This document shows, in pieces, positions 18,761 to 27,894 of a stretch of 64,000 nt of DNA. Location: NCBI RefSeq assembly GCF_000231385.2, contig NC_018515.1, forward strand, positions 1,244,501 to 1,308,500. Reading direction: 5' to 3'. Position 1 is the first letter of the stretch. The number at the start of each line of letters is the position of its first letter. Made by a program: the position numbers and the translations under genes. The stretch is from Desulfosporosinus meridiei DSM 13257. Its GTDB lineage: Bacteria > Bacillota > Desulfitobacteriia > Desulfitobacteriales > Desulfitobacteriaceae. The notes beneath the pieces were generated by a model. That model was not told where the DNA came from. It was given only the letters and a program-made list of their open reading frames with translations, and searched no databases.

Positions 18761-18876
18761 AAGGTTTTCGAAAACAGTGCTTCCAAAAGACAAGGTTCGA
18801 TTGAATTAGTTTAGACCTAAATCCAACGAATTTACCGGATTCTAAACATACCATTATGACAGGGGGGACTGGCCGG

Positions 18877-19179
18877 ATGGAACGCAAAAAGCGCATCATT
18901 AGAACCCTCATTACGATTAGCTTAATAGCAGGCTTAATCGCTGTGCTTTATTTTTCTCGTGACGCTGATCCCAAAAACCCGCATTCGACGGTACCTAGAG
19001 AAACTTGGATTCATGGACCGAAAGGACACGGATATGCTGTTATGAATAACCAGCAACCGTGGAAACAGTGTTATGAATGTCATGAAGAACAAGGACTGGG
19101 AGGCGAGGTCTATTGCCAAAGCTGTCATGACCAATCTGGTGTGAAGGTTGAGATACCGCAAAAGCCAGCTGATAAATAG
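18877..19179 (+). CDS. small membrane-anchored diheme cytochrome c
   Basis: About 100 aa: a basic N-terminus, one membrane segment (residues about 9-26), then an outside domain with two CxxCH heme sites (CYECH and CQSCH). ATG 18877 is preferred over 18856 because agggggg at 18861-18866 is properly spaced. Likely matured by ResBC. Partner and donor are unknown. It may be a minor electron carrier for the heme/cytochrome region. Confidence 0.75.
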   Translation: MERKKRIIRTLITISLIAGLIAVLYFSRDADPKNPHSTVPRETWIHGPKGHGYAVMNNQQPWKQCYECHEEQGLGGEVYCQSCHDQSGVKVEIPQKPADK

Positions 19180-19221
19180 TTAGGGCTTGATGTAGGGAAG
19201 TATTTGTCCAAACCGAGAGGC

Positions 19222-19254
19222 CAAATGGTGCATCGATGCACCATTTGATTTTCA
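19222..19254 (+). terminator. palindromic terminator after diheme cytochrome
   Basis: Perfect 26-bp palindrome at 19222-19247 followed by a short T-rich run. The mostly AT stem with a GC core fits a modest terminator. Confidence 0.55.
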
Positions 19255-19334
19255 CTCCTATTTTGGTATACAGTATATATTCTAAGATATTCACGGAAAA
19301 GTATCAGGCATACATAAATCCACGTTATAACGTA

Positions 19335-19392
19335 AAAAAACTAGGGCTTGAGAATTGTGATTTTTGCACGATTTCGAGCCCTAGTTTCTTTT
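19335..19392. terminator. bidirectional terminator between hemL region and M3 peptidase
   Basis: Arms at 19338-19351 and 19374-19387 pair; an A-run on the left and a T-run on the right give a U-tail in both directions. It separates convergent genes. Confidence 0.8.
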
Positions 19393-19465
19393 ATCGATGA
19401 AGGTAAATAGTATGATTGTTAATCTGGACGATGTTCGCTCACAGAGCATATTACATGAGAACTTA

Positions 19466-21160
19466 CTAAAGCTTTGAATCATCGATCCCAGCGAGCCATT
19501 CTTCTATCTCGCCAATAACTGATTGAACTGCTCCTTCTTCAAAAGGAGAAATTAAGTGAGCAAGCTTAACTAATTCAAGAAAGGATTTGCTGCCACCCAT
19601 TTTACAGAGAGTTAGATAATCTTGCCAAGCGCTCTCCCGCTCTTCTTGAGACCTTTTCCAAAATTGGAAGGCACATATTTGTGCTAAGGTATAGTCAATA
19701 TAATAAAAGGGAGCGTTAAAGATATGCCCTTGCTGATGCCAGTAACCGCCCTGTTCTAAGTACTCATTATCTGAGTAGTTGCGGTGAGGCAGATACTTTC
19801 TCTCAATTGAACGCCAGGCGGCTTTCCTTTCAGAGGGTGACGCTTGGGGATGAGAGTAAACATAATGCTGATACTCATCAACAGTCACCCCATAAGGGAT
19901 AAAGAGGAGAGCTTCACTCAGGTGAGTAAAGCGATATTTGTTGGCAGCGTCTTTGAAGAATAGCTCCATCCATGGCCAGGCAAAGAATTCCATGCTCATG
20001 GAGTGAATTTCACAGGATTCATAGGTAGGCCATTGATATTCCGGCAGGGTATGGCTTCTGCTGGAATACACTTGAAAGGCATGCCCTGCTTCATGGGTAA
20101 GTACGTCCACATCTCCGGAAGTACCATTAAAATTGGAAAAGATAAAGGGTGCTTGGTATTTGCTGATATAGGTACAATACCCGCCCCCGGCCTTGCCCTT
20201 TTTAGTGACCAGATCCATCAGATCATTTTCCAGCATAGAGCTGAAAAACTCATGAGTCTCCGGAGATAGTTCTTGGTACATACGACGCCCATTTCCAATG
20301 ATCCACTCCGCATCTCCTTGAGGCTTAGCATTGCCGCTAAGGAAGCTGAACTTCTCATCATAATATAAGAGTTCAGCCAAACCGAGGCGGTTTTGTTGAC
20401 GTTCTCGAAGCTTCGTTGCTACAGGAACAATCTGCTCTTCCACTTGCTTTCTGAAATTAGCCACCATCTCCGGAGTATAATCGGAACGAAGCATCCGAGC
20501 ATATCCTAACTCGACATAATTGGAAAAGCCCAGTTTCTGGGCAATTTTAGTTCTAACCTGGACAAGCTCAGCAAAGATCTGGTCAAGCTTTGCTTCTTGT
20601 TCTTTGAAGAAGCCATATTTTGCCTCGTTGGCGCGCTTTCGCAGCTCACGATTTTCGGACTGTAAGAAGGGCCCTAAGCCTGAAAGATTGCGTTCTTCTC
20701 CTTCAAATAGAATTTTGGCAGAAGCAAGTAGCTTGGTGTACTCCGTGGACAATTTGTTTTCCAACTGCAGCTCTTCAACAATCTCAGGCTTAAAGGTTTT
20801 AAGGGTTAGTTCTGCGATATTAAACAATTGTTTGCCCCATTGTCCTTCCAGCTCCTCACGGTAAGGGGAAGCAAGCAGTGCTTGATAGAATTCGGAAATC
20901 AATCCTTGATAGATGGGTGTTGTATCATCGAAGTATTCCTGCTCTTTTTCGTAATAGGAATCTGTCGTATCCACGGAATGGCGGATTGAGACGAGTTGGG
21001 ACATTGATTCGAACTCGCTTCGCAAGAGGTTAATTTGAGTCAGGGCGGCATTTTGTTCGGAGTAAGAAGGAGCTTGGCGAAACTTATCGAGCAGGGTATT
21101 AAATTCCTGCTGCAGGTCGCTAATGTTGGGTCTTAGGTAAGGGTATTCTTTGAATTTCAT
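19466..21160 (-). CDS. M3 family oligoendopeptidase
   Basis: Zinc metallopeptidase of the thimet/PepF class, which trims oligopeptides in the cytoplasm. The metal site HEAGHAFQVY lies near residue 375; the downstream Glu ligand segment is in TYESCEIHSMSMEFFAWPW. 564 aa, no signal peptide. Start ATG 21160 has agaggtga upstream on the minus strand. It stands alone. Substrate range is unknown. Confidence 0.93.
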   Translation of the reverse strand: MKFKEYPYLRPNISDLQQEFNTLLDKFRQAPSYSEQNAALTQINLLRSEFESMSQLVSIRHSVDTTDSYYEKEQEYFDDTTPIYQGLISEFYQALLASPYREELEGQWGKQLFNIAELTLKTFKPEIVEELQLENKLSTEYTKLLASAKILFEGEERNLSGLGPFLQSENRELRKRANEAKYGFFKEQEAKLDQIFAELVQVRTKIAQKLGFSNYVELGYARMLRSDYTPEMVANFRKQVEEQIVPVATKLRERQQNRLGLAELLYYDEKFSFLSGNAKPQGDAEWIIGNGRRMYQELSPETHEFFSSMLENDLMDLVTKKGKAGGGYCTYISKYQAPFIFSNFNGTSGDVDVLTHEAGHAFQVYSSRSHTLPEYQWPTYESCEIHSMSMEFFAWPWMELFFKDAANKYRFTHLSEALLFIPYGVTVDEYQHYVYSHPQASPSERKAAWRSIERKYLPHRNYSDNEYLEQGGYWHQQGHIFNAPFYYIDYTLAQICAFQFWKRSQEERESAWQDYLTLCKMGGSKSFLELVKLAHLISPFEEGAVQSVIGEIEEWLAGIDDSKL

Positions 21161-21249
21161 TGAGAGTCACCTCTATTAAAGTTTTTTGAGCGCTTTTAAG
21201 CGGCTTCTTTAAGTTCAGATTTGAGCTAGATCTTTTGGATACAGGGCAC

Positions 21250-21560
21250 GGTTCTGTCGGGCTCTGGGGGAGCGCTTTTCTGCACGCGTCTGCGAGTTCC
21301 ACCGCTGGTTCGTTGGACGGTTCGCGAGCGCGTCCGAACCTCCGGGTATTCCTGCATGTGAACCTGCGGCGCGCTACGGGGACGCGAACCGTCGGCACTC
21401 GCCTTAGCGCGGTTCCACTGACGCAGCCTCTTTGCAGAAAAGCGCTCCTTCAGACAGTTTGCTAGGAGTGTAAGTATTTCCTTGGGGACTCAGGTAAGGC
21501 TTTGCAGAATTCGTGTTAGGAAGATAGTTCTTTAGTTTTTCATCCTCTGATGATGGTGCC
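21250..21560. repeat. GC-rich palindromic repeat element, copy A
   Basis: About 300 bp related to 41510-41955. Its core has perfect 15-bp terminal inverted repeats, GGAGCGCTTTTCTGC at 21269-21283 and its complement at 21434-21448, plus internal inverted repeats such as GACGGTTCGCG (21316-21326) with CGCGAACCGTC (21383-21393). It is much more GC-rich than its surroundings and shows no plausible gene. It may be a MITE-like or structured-RNA element; no family was recognised. Confidence 0.8.
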
Positions 21561-21601
21561 TTAGTAGGGACATGAAAGGCTACTCTTAAAACGCTCCAAA
21601 A

Positions 21602-21736
21602 GAATAAAGACCCCAAAGACAGGGCGGCTTCGTCCAACAGGAGTAAACCCATTGCATGGAGAGGCGGTAAGGCCTACAAAGCTTGTGTGGGAAGCGGAGC
21701 CACAGGTTCACATCAGGTATTACCCAGAGGTTTGGC
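21602..21736. repeat. direct repeat unit, copy 1
   Basis: 135 bp, roughly 90% identical by eye to 22059-22194. Shared landmarks are aaagacagggcggcttcg, gcatggagaggcggta and ggttcacatcaggtatta. Non-coding as far as can be seen. Confidence 0.8.
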
Positions 21737-22058
21737 ACGAAAGTGTCCGGTACGATAGTCTCCAGCGGAGAGTATCGCCGAAGCCGTGATCCCTTAAGGA
21801 ATCCCTACTGGCGTAGGATACATTTTCGCTGAAGCGGCTATCTTCAAAGAATACTTATCCGCTGAAGATCGCTCCTAGGTCAACGCGTGGGCGAGCCTCG
21901 GAGTGCTGAGTGACACGAAGACACTGTCCTCGAACGAATTAGCTGGTCTTGCAGGATGTGGGCGAAGCGCCCTGATCCGAGAGACCCTATTTCATCCTCT
22001 GTTGGTGTCTCATAGCGGCACGAAAGGATACCCCGAAAACACCCCAAAACACTCTTAA

Positions 22059-22194
22059 GAATAAAGACCTGAAAGACAGGGCGGCTTCGATCCACAGGAG
22101 TGAACTCATTGCATGGAGAGGCGGTAAAGCCTACAAAGCTTGCGTGGGTAAGCGGAGCCACAGGTTCACATCAGGTATTACCCAGAGGTTTGGC
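22059..22194. repeat. direct repeat unit, copy 2
   Basis: Second copy of the unit at 21602-21736, offset by 457 bp. Nearby shorter repeats also recur: gcgagcctcggagtgctgag at about 21891 and 22214, and TTCATCCTCTG at 21539, 21991 and 22282. Confidence 0.8.
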
Positions 22195-22337
22195 GAAGCT
22201 CCCACGCAAGCGAGTAGGCGAGCCTCGGAGTGCTGAGTGAGCGGATGTGGGCGAAGCCGCCTGACCCAAGCGACACTAAATTTCATCCTCTGCTAGTGCC
22301 TGCTTAGTAGCGGCCCTGGATTTCATCCTATGCTGCT

Positions 22338-23324
22338 CTACGAACGAGGCAATACCCAAGTCACTCCTGTCTCTTGAATAGCCACTTTTTCGATTTGCCC
22401 CGCTGCCGCTTGGCGGAAACGCAGGATAGGCTCATCCATGGGCTCTCTGGATAGTTTAAAAGATCCCCAATGCATCGGGATAACCCATTTTGCTGACATC
22501 TCCTCTCCCATTCTCCAGGCCTGTTCAGGAGTCGCATGCTTATCCTCAAAAGACTTTGGTGAATATGCCCCAATTCCCAGGATAGCTAAGTCAATGGGTA
22601 TCCCATTCAGTTGTTGTTTGATTAATTCCGTATAGCCTGTGTCCGCTCCGAAGAAAATATTTACACCGTTTTTCGATAATAAGAGACTATTGGCTTCCAT
22701 ACCTTTTTTCCAAGGAATTCTGGCTCCCCAGTGTTTACCTTCGATAGCCTTAACGGTGACTCCAGCCAAACAGGTAGTTTCTTGCCAGTGTAGTTCTTCA
22801 ATAGATTTGTAATTCATACCGTTCCACAAGGGGAGAGTGTTTTTGGCAGTAACAACAAAGGTATTTGCTGATTGGAACTTGCGTAAAGTTGGATAATCAA
22901 AGTGGTCTGTGTGCGCGTGGGATACCAGCAACAAATCTATTGAACCAACTTCATCGCTACTCAAGGGAGAAGCGATGTAACGGCTGGGGCCTATTGTCAG
23001 GTTCCCTATAGGAGTAATACCAATGTGTGAATATAAGGCTGGGTCAATAAGGATTCTCGTTCCAAAAAAGTTAATCAAAAAACTGGCATGGCCCAGCCAG
23101 GCAACAGTAACTTCGGAGTTTGACCACTTTTGTGGGGATGGGATATGCTTCGGTATTATTAATTTGTTCTGATTTTCAGCATCTAAGACATTATTAATGG
23201 CAATATAACCTCCAGTCAAGCCAAGAGTACCTAACAGGCCCAGGCTAAGAAATTTGCGCCGTGTATATTGATTCTGGGAGGGCCCAAGTAACTCTGATTC
23301 CAACAAATCGCCCTTATCTTTCAA
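22338..23324 (-). CDS. Tat-exported metallo-beta-lactamase-fold hydrolase (UlaG/NAPE-PLD-like)
   Basis: The N-terminus carries a twin-arginine signal (TRRKFLSLGLLGTLG, about residues 22-36), suggesting export or membrane anchoring by TatC. The metal-binding motif HAHTDHFDYP (HxHxDH) is near residue 137, GADTGY and MHWGSFKL follow. 328 aa. TTG 23324 has an aggggtga SD on the minus strand. Substrate is unknown; relatives include phosphodiesterases and lactonases. Confidence 0.82.
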   Translation of the reverse strand: MKDKGDLLESELLGPSQNQYTRRKFLSLGLLGTLGLTGGYIAINNVLDAENQNKLIIPKHIPSPQKWSNSEVTVAWLGHASFLINFFGTRILIDPALYSHIGITPIGNLTIGPSRYIASPLSSDEVGSIDLLLVSHAHTDHFDYPTLRKFQSANTFVVTAKNTLPLWNGMNYKSIEELHWQETTCLAGVTVKAIEGKHWGARIPWKKGMEANSLLLSKNGVNIFFGADTGYTELIKQQLNGIPIDLAILGIGAYSPKSFEDKHATPEQAWRMGEEMSAKWVIPMHWGSFKLSREPMDEPILRFRQAAAGQIEKVAIQETGVTWVLPRS

Positions 23325-23543
23325 ACTATCACCCCTGTATGAACGTTCAGGAATATTAGAATAGCTCCACCTTACATTTTAAGGTTATATTTAGTATTTG
23401 GTGAATATATCCAAATGTAATTGTCCGGTTTTCTGAGAAATTCATTGAAAAAGTTCATAAACTATGTAAATGGAATATACTGTACGCTGGCGAAGCAAAA
23501 GGAGAGTAAGTGAAAAGAGAACAAGCAAAAAGGGGAGTGACCT

Positions 23544-24542
23544 ATGAGAATATGGCGGGTGCTTTGTAATTGGTGGAAGTGGATTTACTACTTATGCCGA
23601 AGATCCCCTAAGAAAGCTAAAATTCAACCAACCTTTGGCAGCACGTTTATTCAATATTGGTACTGTCAAAACTGGGACTTTGATCGTTGGCTGGAAGAGT
23701 ATCAAATGTTGCAAAAGATAGGAATTAAGGAAGTTATCCTTCAGAACATTGCTGATACCAAATCTCAGTACGCCGTATATCCAACGAAGATGGAAGGATA
23801 CACCTGTAATAGTATCGATATGGTTGAAACTGCCTTGAGTGCCGCTGATAGTATAGGCATGTATGTGCGTATTGGTCTGGGGTATAGCAAAGACTGGTGG
23901 TCTAACGATATTTACGAACATGCCTGGCTGGAGGACGAGGCTGAAGTCAACAAGCAAATTGTAATAGAGATTGTTAAGATGTATGGGGGACATAAAGCAC
24001 TAAAAGGTTGGTATATTCCTTATGAGTTTCATCCGCTAACAGCCCTGAGTATTGTCCAACAGGCGGATCTGAATAGGTTTTTTAAAGAGATTGCCAACAC
24101 GATCAAGGCTAATAGTGCCCAAGATATCATGGTTGCCCCCTATTATAAAGCTCAGTTGACCTGGAATATTACCTTGGCATCTTGGGCCTATAGTGTCCAT
24201 CATATTCTATATGATACAGGGATCGATATTCTTGCTTTGCAGGATAGTATTGGGGCAGGCTTTAACTCCCTGAATCATCTAGACGAAATTTATGCCTATA
24301 CAAGAAAGGCTACGGACGAAATCGGAATGACTCTCTTTGCCGTCACTGAAACTTTTGAGGTCAATGAAACGGAATATTTGCCAGCCCAACAACATCGAAT
24401 TAGTGAGCAACTGGCCAGAGAATCTGCTTATGTAAGGGGGTTCGTAGCATTTAGCATCAACCACTATCAGAATCCTCAAGAGGCTGCCCAGGCAACTGGT
24501 TATAAGGATTACTATAACTATTATCAGGAACACAGACCGTAA
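23544..24542 (+). CDS. DUF4434-like TIM-barrel protein
   Basis: 332 aa. After a basic, Trp-rich N-terminus the sequence reads as a barrel hydrolase-like protein: FGSTFIQYW, WLEEYQMLQKIGIKEVILQ, GWYIPYEFH (possible acid residues), IDILALQDSIGAG. It resembles the DUF4434 family, related to glycoside-hydrolase barrels. No clear signal peptide, though residues 1-20 could be an uncleaved anchor. SD ggggagtga. Function is unknown. Confidence 0.6.
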   Translation: MRIWRVLCNWWKWIYYLCRRSPKKAKIQPTFGSTFIQYWYCQNWDFDRWLEEYQMLQKIGIKEVILQNIADTKSQYAVYPTKMEGYTCNSIDMVETALSAADSIGMYVRIGLGYSKDWWSNDIYEHAWLEDEAEVNKQIVIEIVKMYGGHKALKGWYIPYEFHPLTALSIVQQADLNRFFKEIANTIKANSAQDIMVAPYYKAQLTWNITLASWAYSVHHILYDTGIDILALQDSIGAGFNSLNHLDEIYAYTRKATDEIGMTLFAVTETFEVNETEYLPAQQHRISEQLARESAYVRGFVAFSINHYQNPQEAAQATGYKDYYNYYQEHRP

Positions 24543-24555
24543 GATTTTCTAAGCT

Positions 24556-25731
24556 TTACTTTAAATTCTCGAGGAATAGACGGACAACATCCGCTCCCCC
24601 TACTATAGTTCCAATTGAGCCGCCTAAGTTGGCTAAGGTAACAATAATCAGAATTCTTGTGACCTTATTATTCCAAAAACCTTTAAGGCTAAAAACATCC
24701 TCGGAAAGATTCTCAAAATCTCTAACACTGGGGCGGCGGAGATAGGCTTGAACAATTCCGGCAAACCATCCGGCAGCAATCAGAGGGTGTAAGGTAGTGA
24801 TAGGGGCTACGACAAAGGATGTAAGAATTGTCAGAGGGTGACCAAAAGCAAGTGCAGTTCCCAAGGCAGCAAAGGATCCGGTCCAGAGTACCCAACTTAT
24901 AGTTTGTTGAATTCCAGCGGCAGGATTGGCAATAAAGGTATACACCATAACTGCCAGGATTAGAAGGGGAATAGACCAACCAATAATTTTGAGGGTTTTT
25001 GATTTTGCCGGTACTTCAGAGAGCTTTGCTAAATCGTGCTCCCTTTTTAGTTCTTCTTTGATTCCGGGGACATGTGCAGCGCCTAAGACGGCTACAACTT
25101 TGCTTCCCGGAGCATCTTTAATTTTTTGTGCTAAATACTGGTCTCGCTCATCTATCAAAGGAAGTTTTAACTTTGGGAAGCTTACGGTAAATTCATTAAG
25201 TATAGAATTAAGCATATCCTGTGATTTCATCTTCTCCAGATCCTCTTCAGAAATGTCTTCATCATCAAAAATACTAAAGAAAATTCCCGATAACAGCTTA
25301 ACTTTTCCCCAGAACCCTACACCTTGCCAAATCCGGGAAAAGGTAATTTGAATGTTTCTATCTGCCAGTACAAGGTTGGCACCTATTTCTTTGGCAGACT
25401 CTGCCCCTTGAATCATCTCTTGACCGGCGTTAATCCCAAATTGTTTGGCGAGACGCTTTTGAAAGGAAGAGATTACAAGATTTATTAGCAGTAAAGTAGC
25501 TTTCTTTTCTTTAATAATCTTGAAAATATCAGTTTCCTTCCATTTATTGCCTTCAACGATTGTTTGATAGCGAGGTTCGTCTAATTCTATACAAACCGAG
25601 TCAGGCCTTTCCGCTTCAATAACTTCTTTCACAAGTTCCGCACTTTGCTTGGATACGTGAGCAGTTCCGATTAAAATGAATTCTTTACCGTATAGATCGA
25701 TTCTAGAAATGTTTTCGTTTTCTTCGAACAT
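24556..25731 (-). CDS. TraB/PrgY family membrane protein
   Basis: 391 aa. The N-terminal domain has the family's GTAHVS motif (about residues 22-27), IELDEPRY and VVAVLGAAHVPGI. The C-terminal third has four or so membrane spans. PrgY in enterococci limits peptide pheromone activity and is suspected to be a protease of the TIKI/EreA-like fold; the substrate here is unknown. It runs towards the DUF4434 gene (convergent, 14 nt apart). Confidence 0.8.
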   Translation of the reverse strand: MFEENENISRIDLYGKEFILIGTAHVSKQSAELVKEVIEAERPDSVCIELDEPRYQTIVEGNKWKETDIFKIIKEKKATLLLINLVISSFQKRLAKQFGINAGQEMIQGAESAKEIGANLVLADRNIQITFSRIWQGVGFWGKVKLLSGIFFSIFDDEDISEEDLEKMKSQDMLNSILNEFTVSFPKLKLPLIDERDQYLAQKIKDAPGSKVVAVLGAAHVPGIKEELKREHDLAKLSEVPAKSKTLKIIGWSIPLLILAVMVYTFIANPAAGIQQTISWVLWTGSFAALGTALAFGHPLTILTSFVVAPITTLHPLIAAGWFAGIVQAYLRRPSVRDFENLSEDVFSLKGFWNNKVTRILIIVTLANLGGSIGTIVGGADVVRLFLENLK

Positions 25732-25871
25732 AATTACCGTCCTTTAGCTTTAATCTTACTGCCTTGACATCTTTTCTCAAAGTTTATTGTACTCTAATTT
25801 CCCCCTGTACTACAAATTTGTTCCGGTAGAAAAACTTTGAAAAAAAAGCTCCCTAGGGGAGGAGGAAAAGT

Positions 25872-25906
25872 GAAAGCACGTTGAGTGTCCAGTTCAACGT
25901 GCTTTC
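25872..25906 (-). terminator. hairpin terminator downstream of hdrD-like gene
   Basis: Arms 25872-25884 and 25894-25906 form a perfect 13-bp stem. A T-rich stretch follows on the minus strand. Confidence 0.7.
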
Positions 25907-25919
25907 ATGTTTATATTAT

Positions 25920-25970
25920 GGAGGTTTCTTCTCAAACAGCCGGAGGATACTGTTTAAAGAAGACACCTCC
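25920..25970. other. 51-nt imperfect hairpin
   Basis: Outer arms GGAGGT/ACCTCC with an inner TCTTCT/AGAAGA and AACAG/CTGTT stem. There is no T-run on either side. It lies between the hdrD-like stop and the terminator at 25872, so it might be a 3' end stabiliser. Confidence 0.4.
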
Positions 25971-26010
25971 AACCTTTAAACCGCCCTTGAAGAATATCCT
26001 ATTGTTAAAT

Positions 26011-27627
26011 CTAATCTTCTAAAAACTCCAGGAAGGGTTTATCCATACCAACTAGTGCGTTGACCATGAGTTCTACTAAACCGCCATATTGAACATTGAA
26101 CTTCTCGGTTGCTTCATAAAACTCCAGAATGTCACGAATAGCTCCTTTACAATTAGAACAAGGTGCACATACATATTTAGGTATTGAAACATTTTCCATG
26201 CTGTCCTGGAAGGCTCCAAGAATCTGGTTGAACTTCACCCGAGTGCTTATTTTATTTCTCCATTCAGAGAAATTCATGGAGTTCGTAATGGCGAACCCGC
26301 CGCCTCCACCACAGCAGTAATTGTCAACTCCGTGAGGCGTCATTTCTCTAAATTGAGGACTAATCACTTTTAAAACATTTCTCTGAGGTTCGACGATTCC
26401 CATCCCGCGGACATAATTGCAAGGATCGTGAAGGGTTACGGGAAAATTGTTCTTACTGGGATCTAGCCTTAGCCGTTTATCCCTAACCATATCCCAAAGG
26501 AGAGGGAGACAACTCTCAACGGGAACTTTTGCATCCCCATAAACCATCCGATCTCCTACAATCGCCGAAGCTTTGTGAGCATGACCGCACTCTGCAATAA
26601 CTATACGATTGACGCCTAATTCTTTGGCCACCTTCATTTGCTTAACGGCTAGGGTCTTGGCTTGGAAATCATCGTACCAGATGCCATAATTGACATTATC
26701 ATAGCCGGTGATTTCACTGCTAAGAGTCCAGTCTAGACCAGCTTCTTCGAAAAGAATCGCAAAAGCAATCGGGTTTTCAGGCCAAGCCATGTACTCGCCG
26801 GCATTATGTAAGAGCAGAATATCTGCACCTTTTTTATCAATCGGGAACTTAATCTTCCGACCATATTTCTCTTCGATTTCCTCTTCTAAAAACTCTATCG
26901 TGTCCAGAAAAGCCGGTTTGGTAATGCCTGTTGAGGAGCCAGTTTTTAGTTGAAGAACGGTACCTTTGGTATGTAAGGGAAGAGGGGCTATGCCCATTTC
27001 TTGGCTGAAGATCTTACGAATCTCTTTGGTGAGGATTGCATTGTCTAAGCCTAAGGGGCAGGTTTGGGCACAACGCCGACACAGATTACAGCGGTATGCT
27101 AATTCCCCAAGCCGAGATATTGTCTCCCAGTTCACATCGATATCAGCTCCGACGAAACGGCCCAACAGTTTTCCGCTTAGAGTGAAGTACTTCTTGGCAA
27201 TTTTCCTGAGGACTTCCGAGCGGAAAATTGGACGATATAATTCGTTTTTTCCGGACGCTTCGTAGATATGGCAGGCGGCAGAACAAGTATCGCATTTTGC
27301 GCAGTATTCGAAGGATAACAGGAAGGGTTGGAGCACTCCATTGTTGGCATCCGAAAAGCTTTTTTCTAGGCCAAATATGAATTTGCGTACGAACTCATCT
27401 TCTTCGTCCTTGGTTTTCGGACGAATTAAGGTATCAATACCAACATAGCCGTCTAGAGATGTACAGAATTTTTCTTGCCAAGCGGGCTTAGGATCAGTTA
27501 GAGGGGGTTCCATTCCAGGCTTATTATAAGGGGGCAGCAAAGGCATGAGTTTGTCTGTTTCGAGTTTGATCAGTTGTTCATCCCGTCGTCCCAGATCTTG
27601 GGGACGCAAATCTTTTTCATTGATCAT
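26011..27627 (-). CDS. HdrD-like (Fe-S)-binding oxidoreductase
   Basis: 538 aa with two 4Fe-4S clusters: Cys109-x2-Cys112-x2-Cys115-x3-Cys119 and Cys180-x2-Cys183-x2-Cys186-x3-Cys190-Pro. The C-terminal half has CCG-type motifs as in heterodisulfide reductase HdrD, DsrK and glycolate oxidase subunits (ECGHAHK, HDPCNYV, NYCCGGGGG, CAPCSNCKGA). Likely cytoplasmic electron transfer or thiol/disulfide chemistry; the partner is not in the window. It is divergent from the orange-protein-like operon, and both promoters carry the same operator pair, which suggests a shared role. A leader of roughly 150 nt precedes ATG 27627. Confidence 0.82.
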   Translation of the reverse strand: MINEKDLRPQDLGRRDEQLIKLETDKLMPLLPPYNKPGMEPPLTDPKPAWQEKFCTSLDGYVGIDTLIRPKTKDEEDEFVRKFIFGLEKSFSDANNGVLQPFLLSFEYCAKCDTCSAACHIYEASGKNELYRPIFRSEVLRKIAKKYFTLSGKLLGRFVGADIDVNWETISRLGELAYRCNLCRRCAQTCPLGLDNAILTKEIRKIFSQEMGIAPLPLHTKGTVLQLKTGSSTGITKPAFLDTIEFLEEEIEEKYGRKIKFPIDKKGADILLLHNAGEYMAWPENPIAFAILFEEAGLDWTLSSEITGYDNVNYGIWYDDFQAKTLAVKQMKVAKELGVNRIVIAECGHAHKASAIVGDRMVYGDAKVPVESCLPLLWDMVRDKRLRLDPSKNNFPVTLHDPCNYVRGMGIVEPQRNVLKVISPQFREMTPHGVDNYCCGGGGGFAITNSMNFSEWRNKISTRVKFNQILGAFQDSMENVSIPKYVCAPCSNCKGAIRDILEFYEATEKFNVQYGGLVELMVNALVGMDKPFLEFLED

Positions 27628-27764
27628 TTTTAGCTCTCCTCTTCCACAAGTTAACTCTCAAAATTATGTTAGTTATTCCTTGGGATACGCCCGTTCCGAT
27701 GATAAAAGAATTTAAATGAAAAACTTAACTATGTTATAATTTAAGAAAATAGGTACAAATAGTT

Positions 27765-27777
27765 ATTGACATATGCC
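27765..27777 (+). promoter_or_regulatory. operator copy 1 (ATTGACATATGCC)
   Basis: First of four copies of a 11-13-bp motif. It pairs with the inverted copy 2 and lies downstream of the leftward -10 box, in the leader of the hdrD-like gene. Confidence 0.75.
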
Positions 27778-27789
27778 ATATTCGATTTA

Positions 27790-27817
27790 ATTATACTATG
27801 TACCGGGCATATGTCAA
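27790..27817 (-). promoter_or_regulatory. leftward promoter of hdrD-like gene
   Basis: On the minus strand: TTGACA at 27817-27812, a 16-nt spacer and TATAAT at 27795-27790. The -35 box is part of operator copy 2. The layout mirrors the rightward promoter exactly in spacer length. Confidence 0.75.
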
Positions 27818-27818
27818 T
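27806..27818 (-). promoter_or_regulatory. operator copy 2, inverted
   Basis: Reverse complement of copy 1 (GGCATATGTCAAT on the plus strand), overlapping the leftward -35 box. Confidence 0.75.
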
Positions 27819-27852
27819 TACAAATTTCTTCGAAAAATCGAGCCTTGGTATT

Positions 27853-27863
27853 ATTGACATATG
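27853..27863 (+). promoter_or_regulatory. operator copy 3 (ATTGACATATG)
   Basis: Overlaps the -35 box of the rightward promoter. Confidence 0.75.
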
Positions 27864-27881
27864 TTCAAAACGGAGTATAAT
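27854..27881 (+). promoter_or_regulatory. rightward promoter of the orange-protein-like operon
   Basis: TTGACA at 27854-27859, a 16-nt spacer and TATAAT at 27876-27881. It is bracketed by operator copies 3 and 4. Confidence 0.8.
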
Positions 27882-27894
27882 TCAAGTTATTAAG

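Larger units (their letters stand above)
21161..22337. other. 1.2-kb gene-free GC-rich mosaic repeat region
   Basis: Holds repeat copy A and the two direct repeat units. Open frames here have no SD and no recognisable protein features, and their translations follow repeat boundaries, so I treat them as spurious. It looks like layered insertions and duplications between the M3 peptidase and the metallo-beta-lactamase-fold gene. Confidence 0.7.

Noticed and set aside
21235-22161. Several open frames of 70-95 codons in the GC-rich repeat region
   Set aside because: No SD, no recognisable protein features, compositions follow the palindromic repeats, and equivalents in copy B are in different frames.
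21602-22194. CRISPR array
   Set aside because: Only two long diverged direct repeats, no short regularly spaced units, no cas genes.
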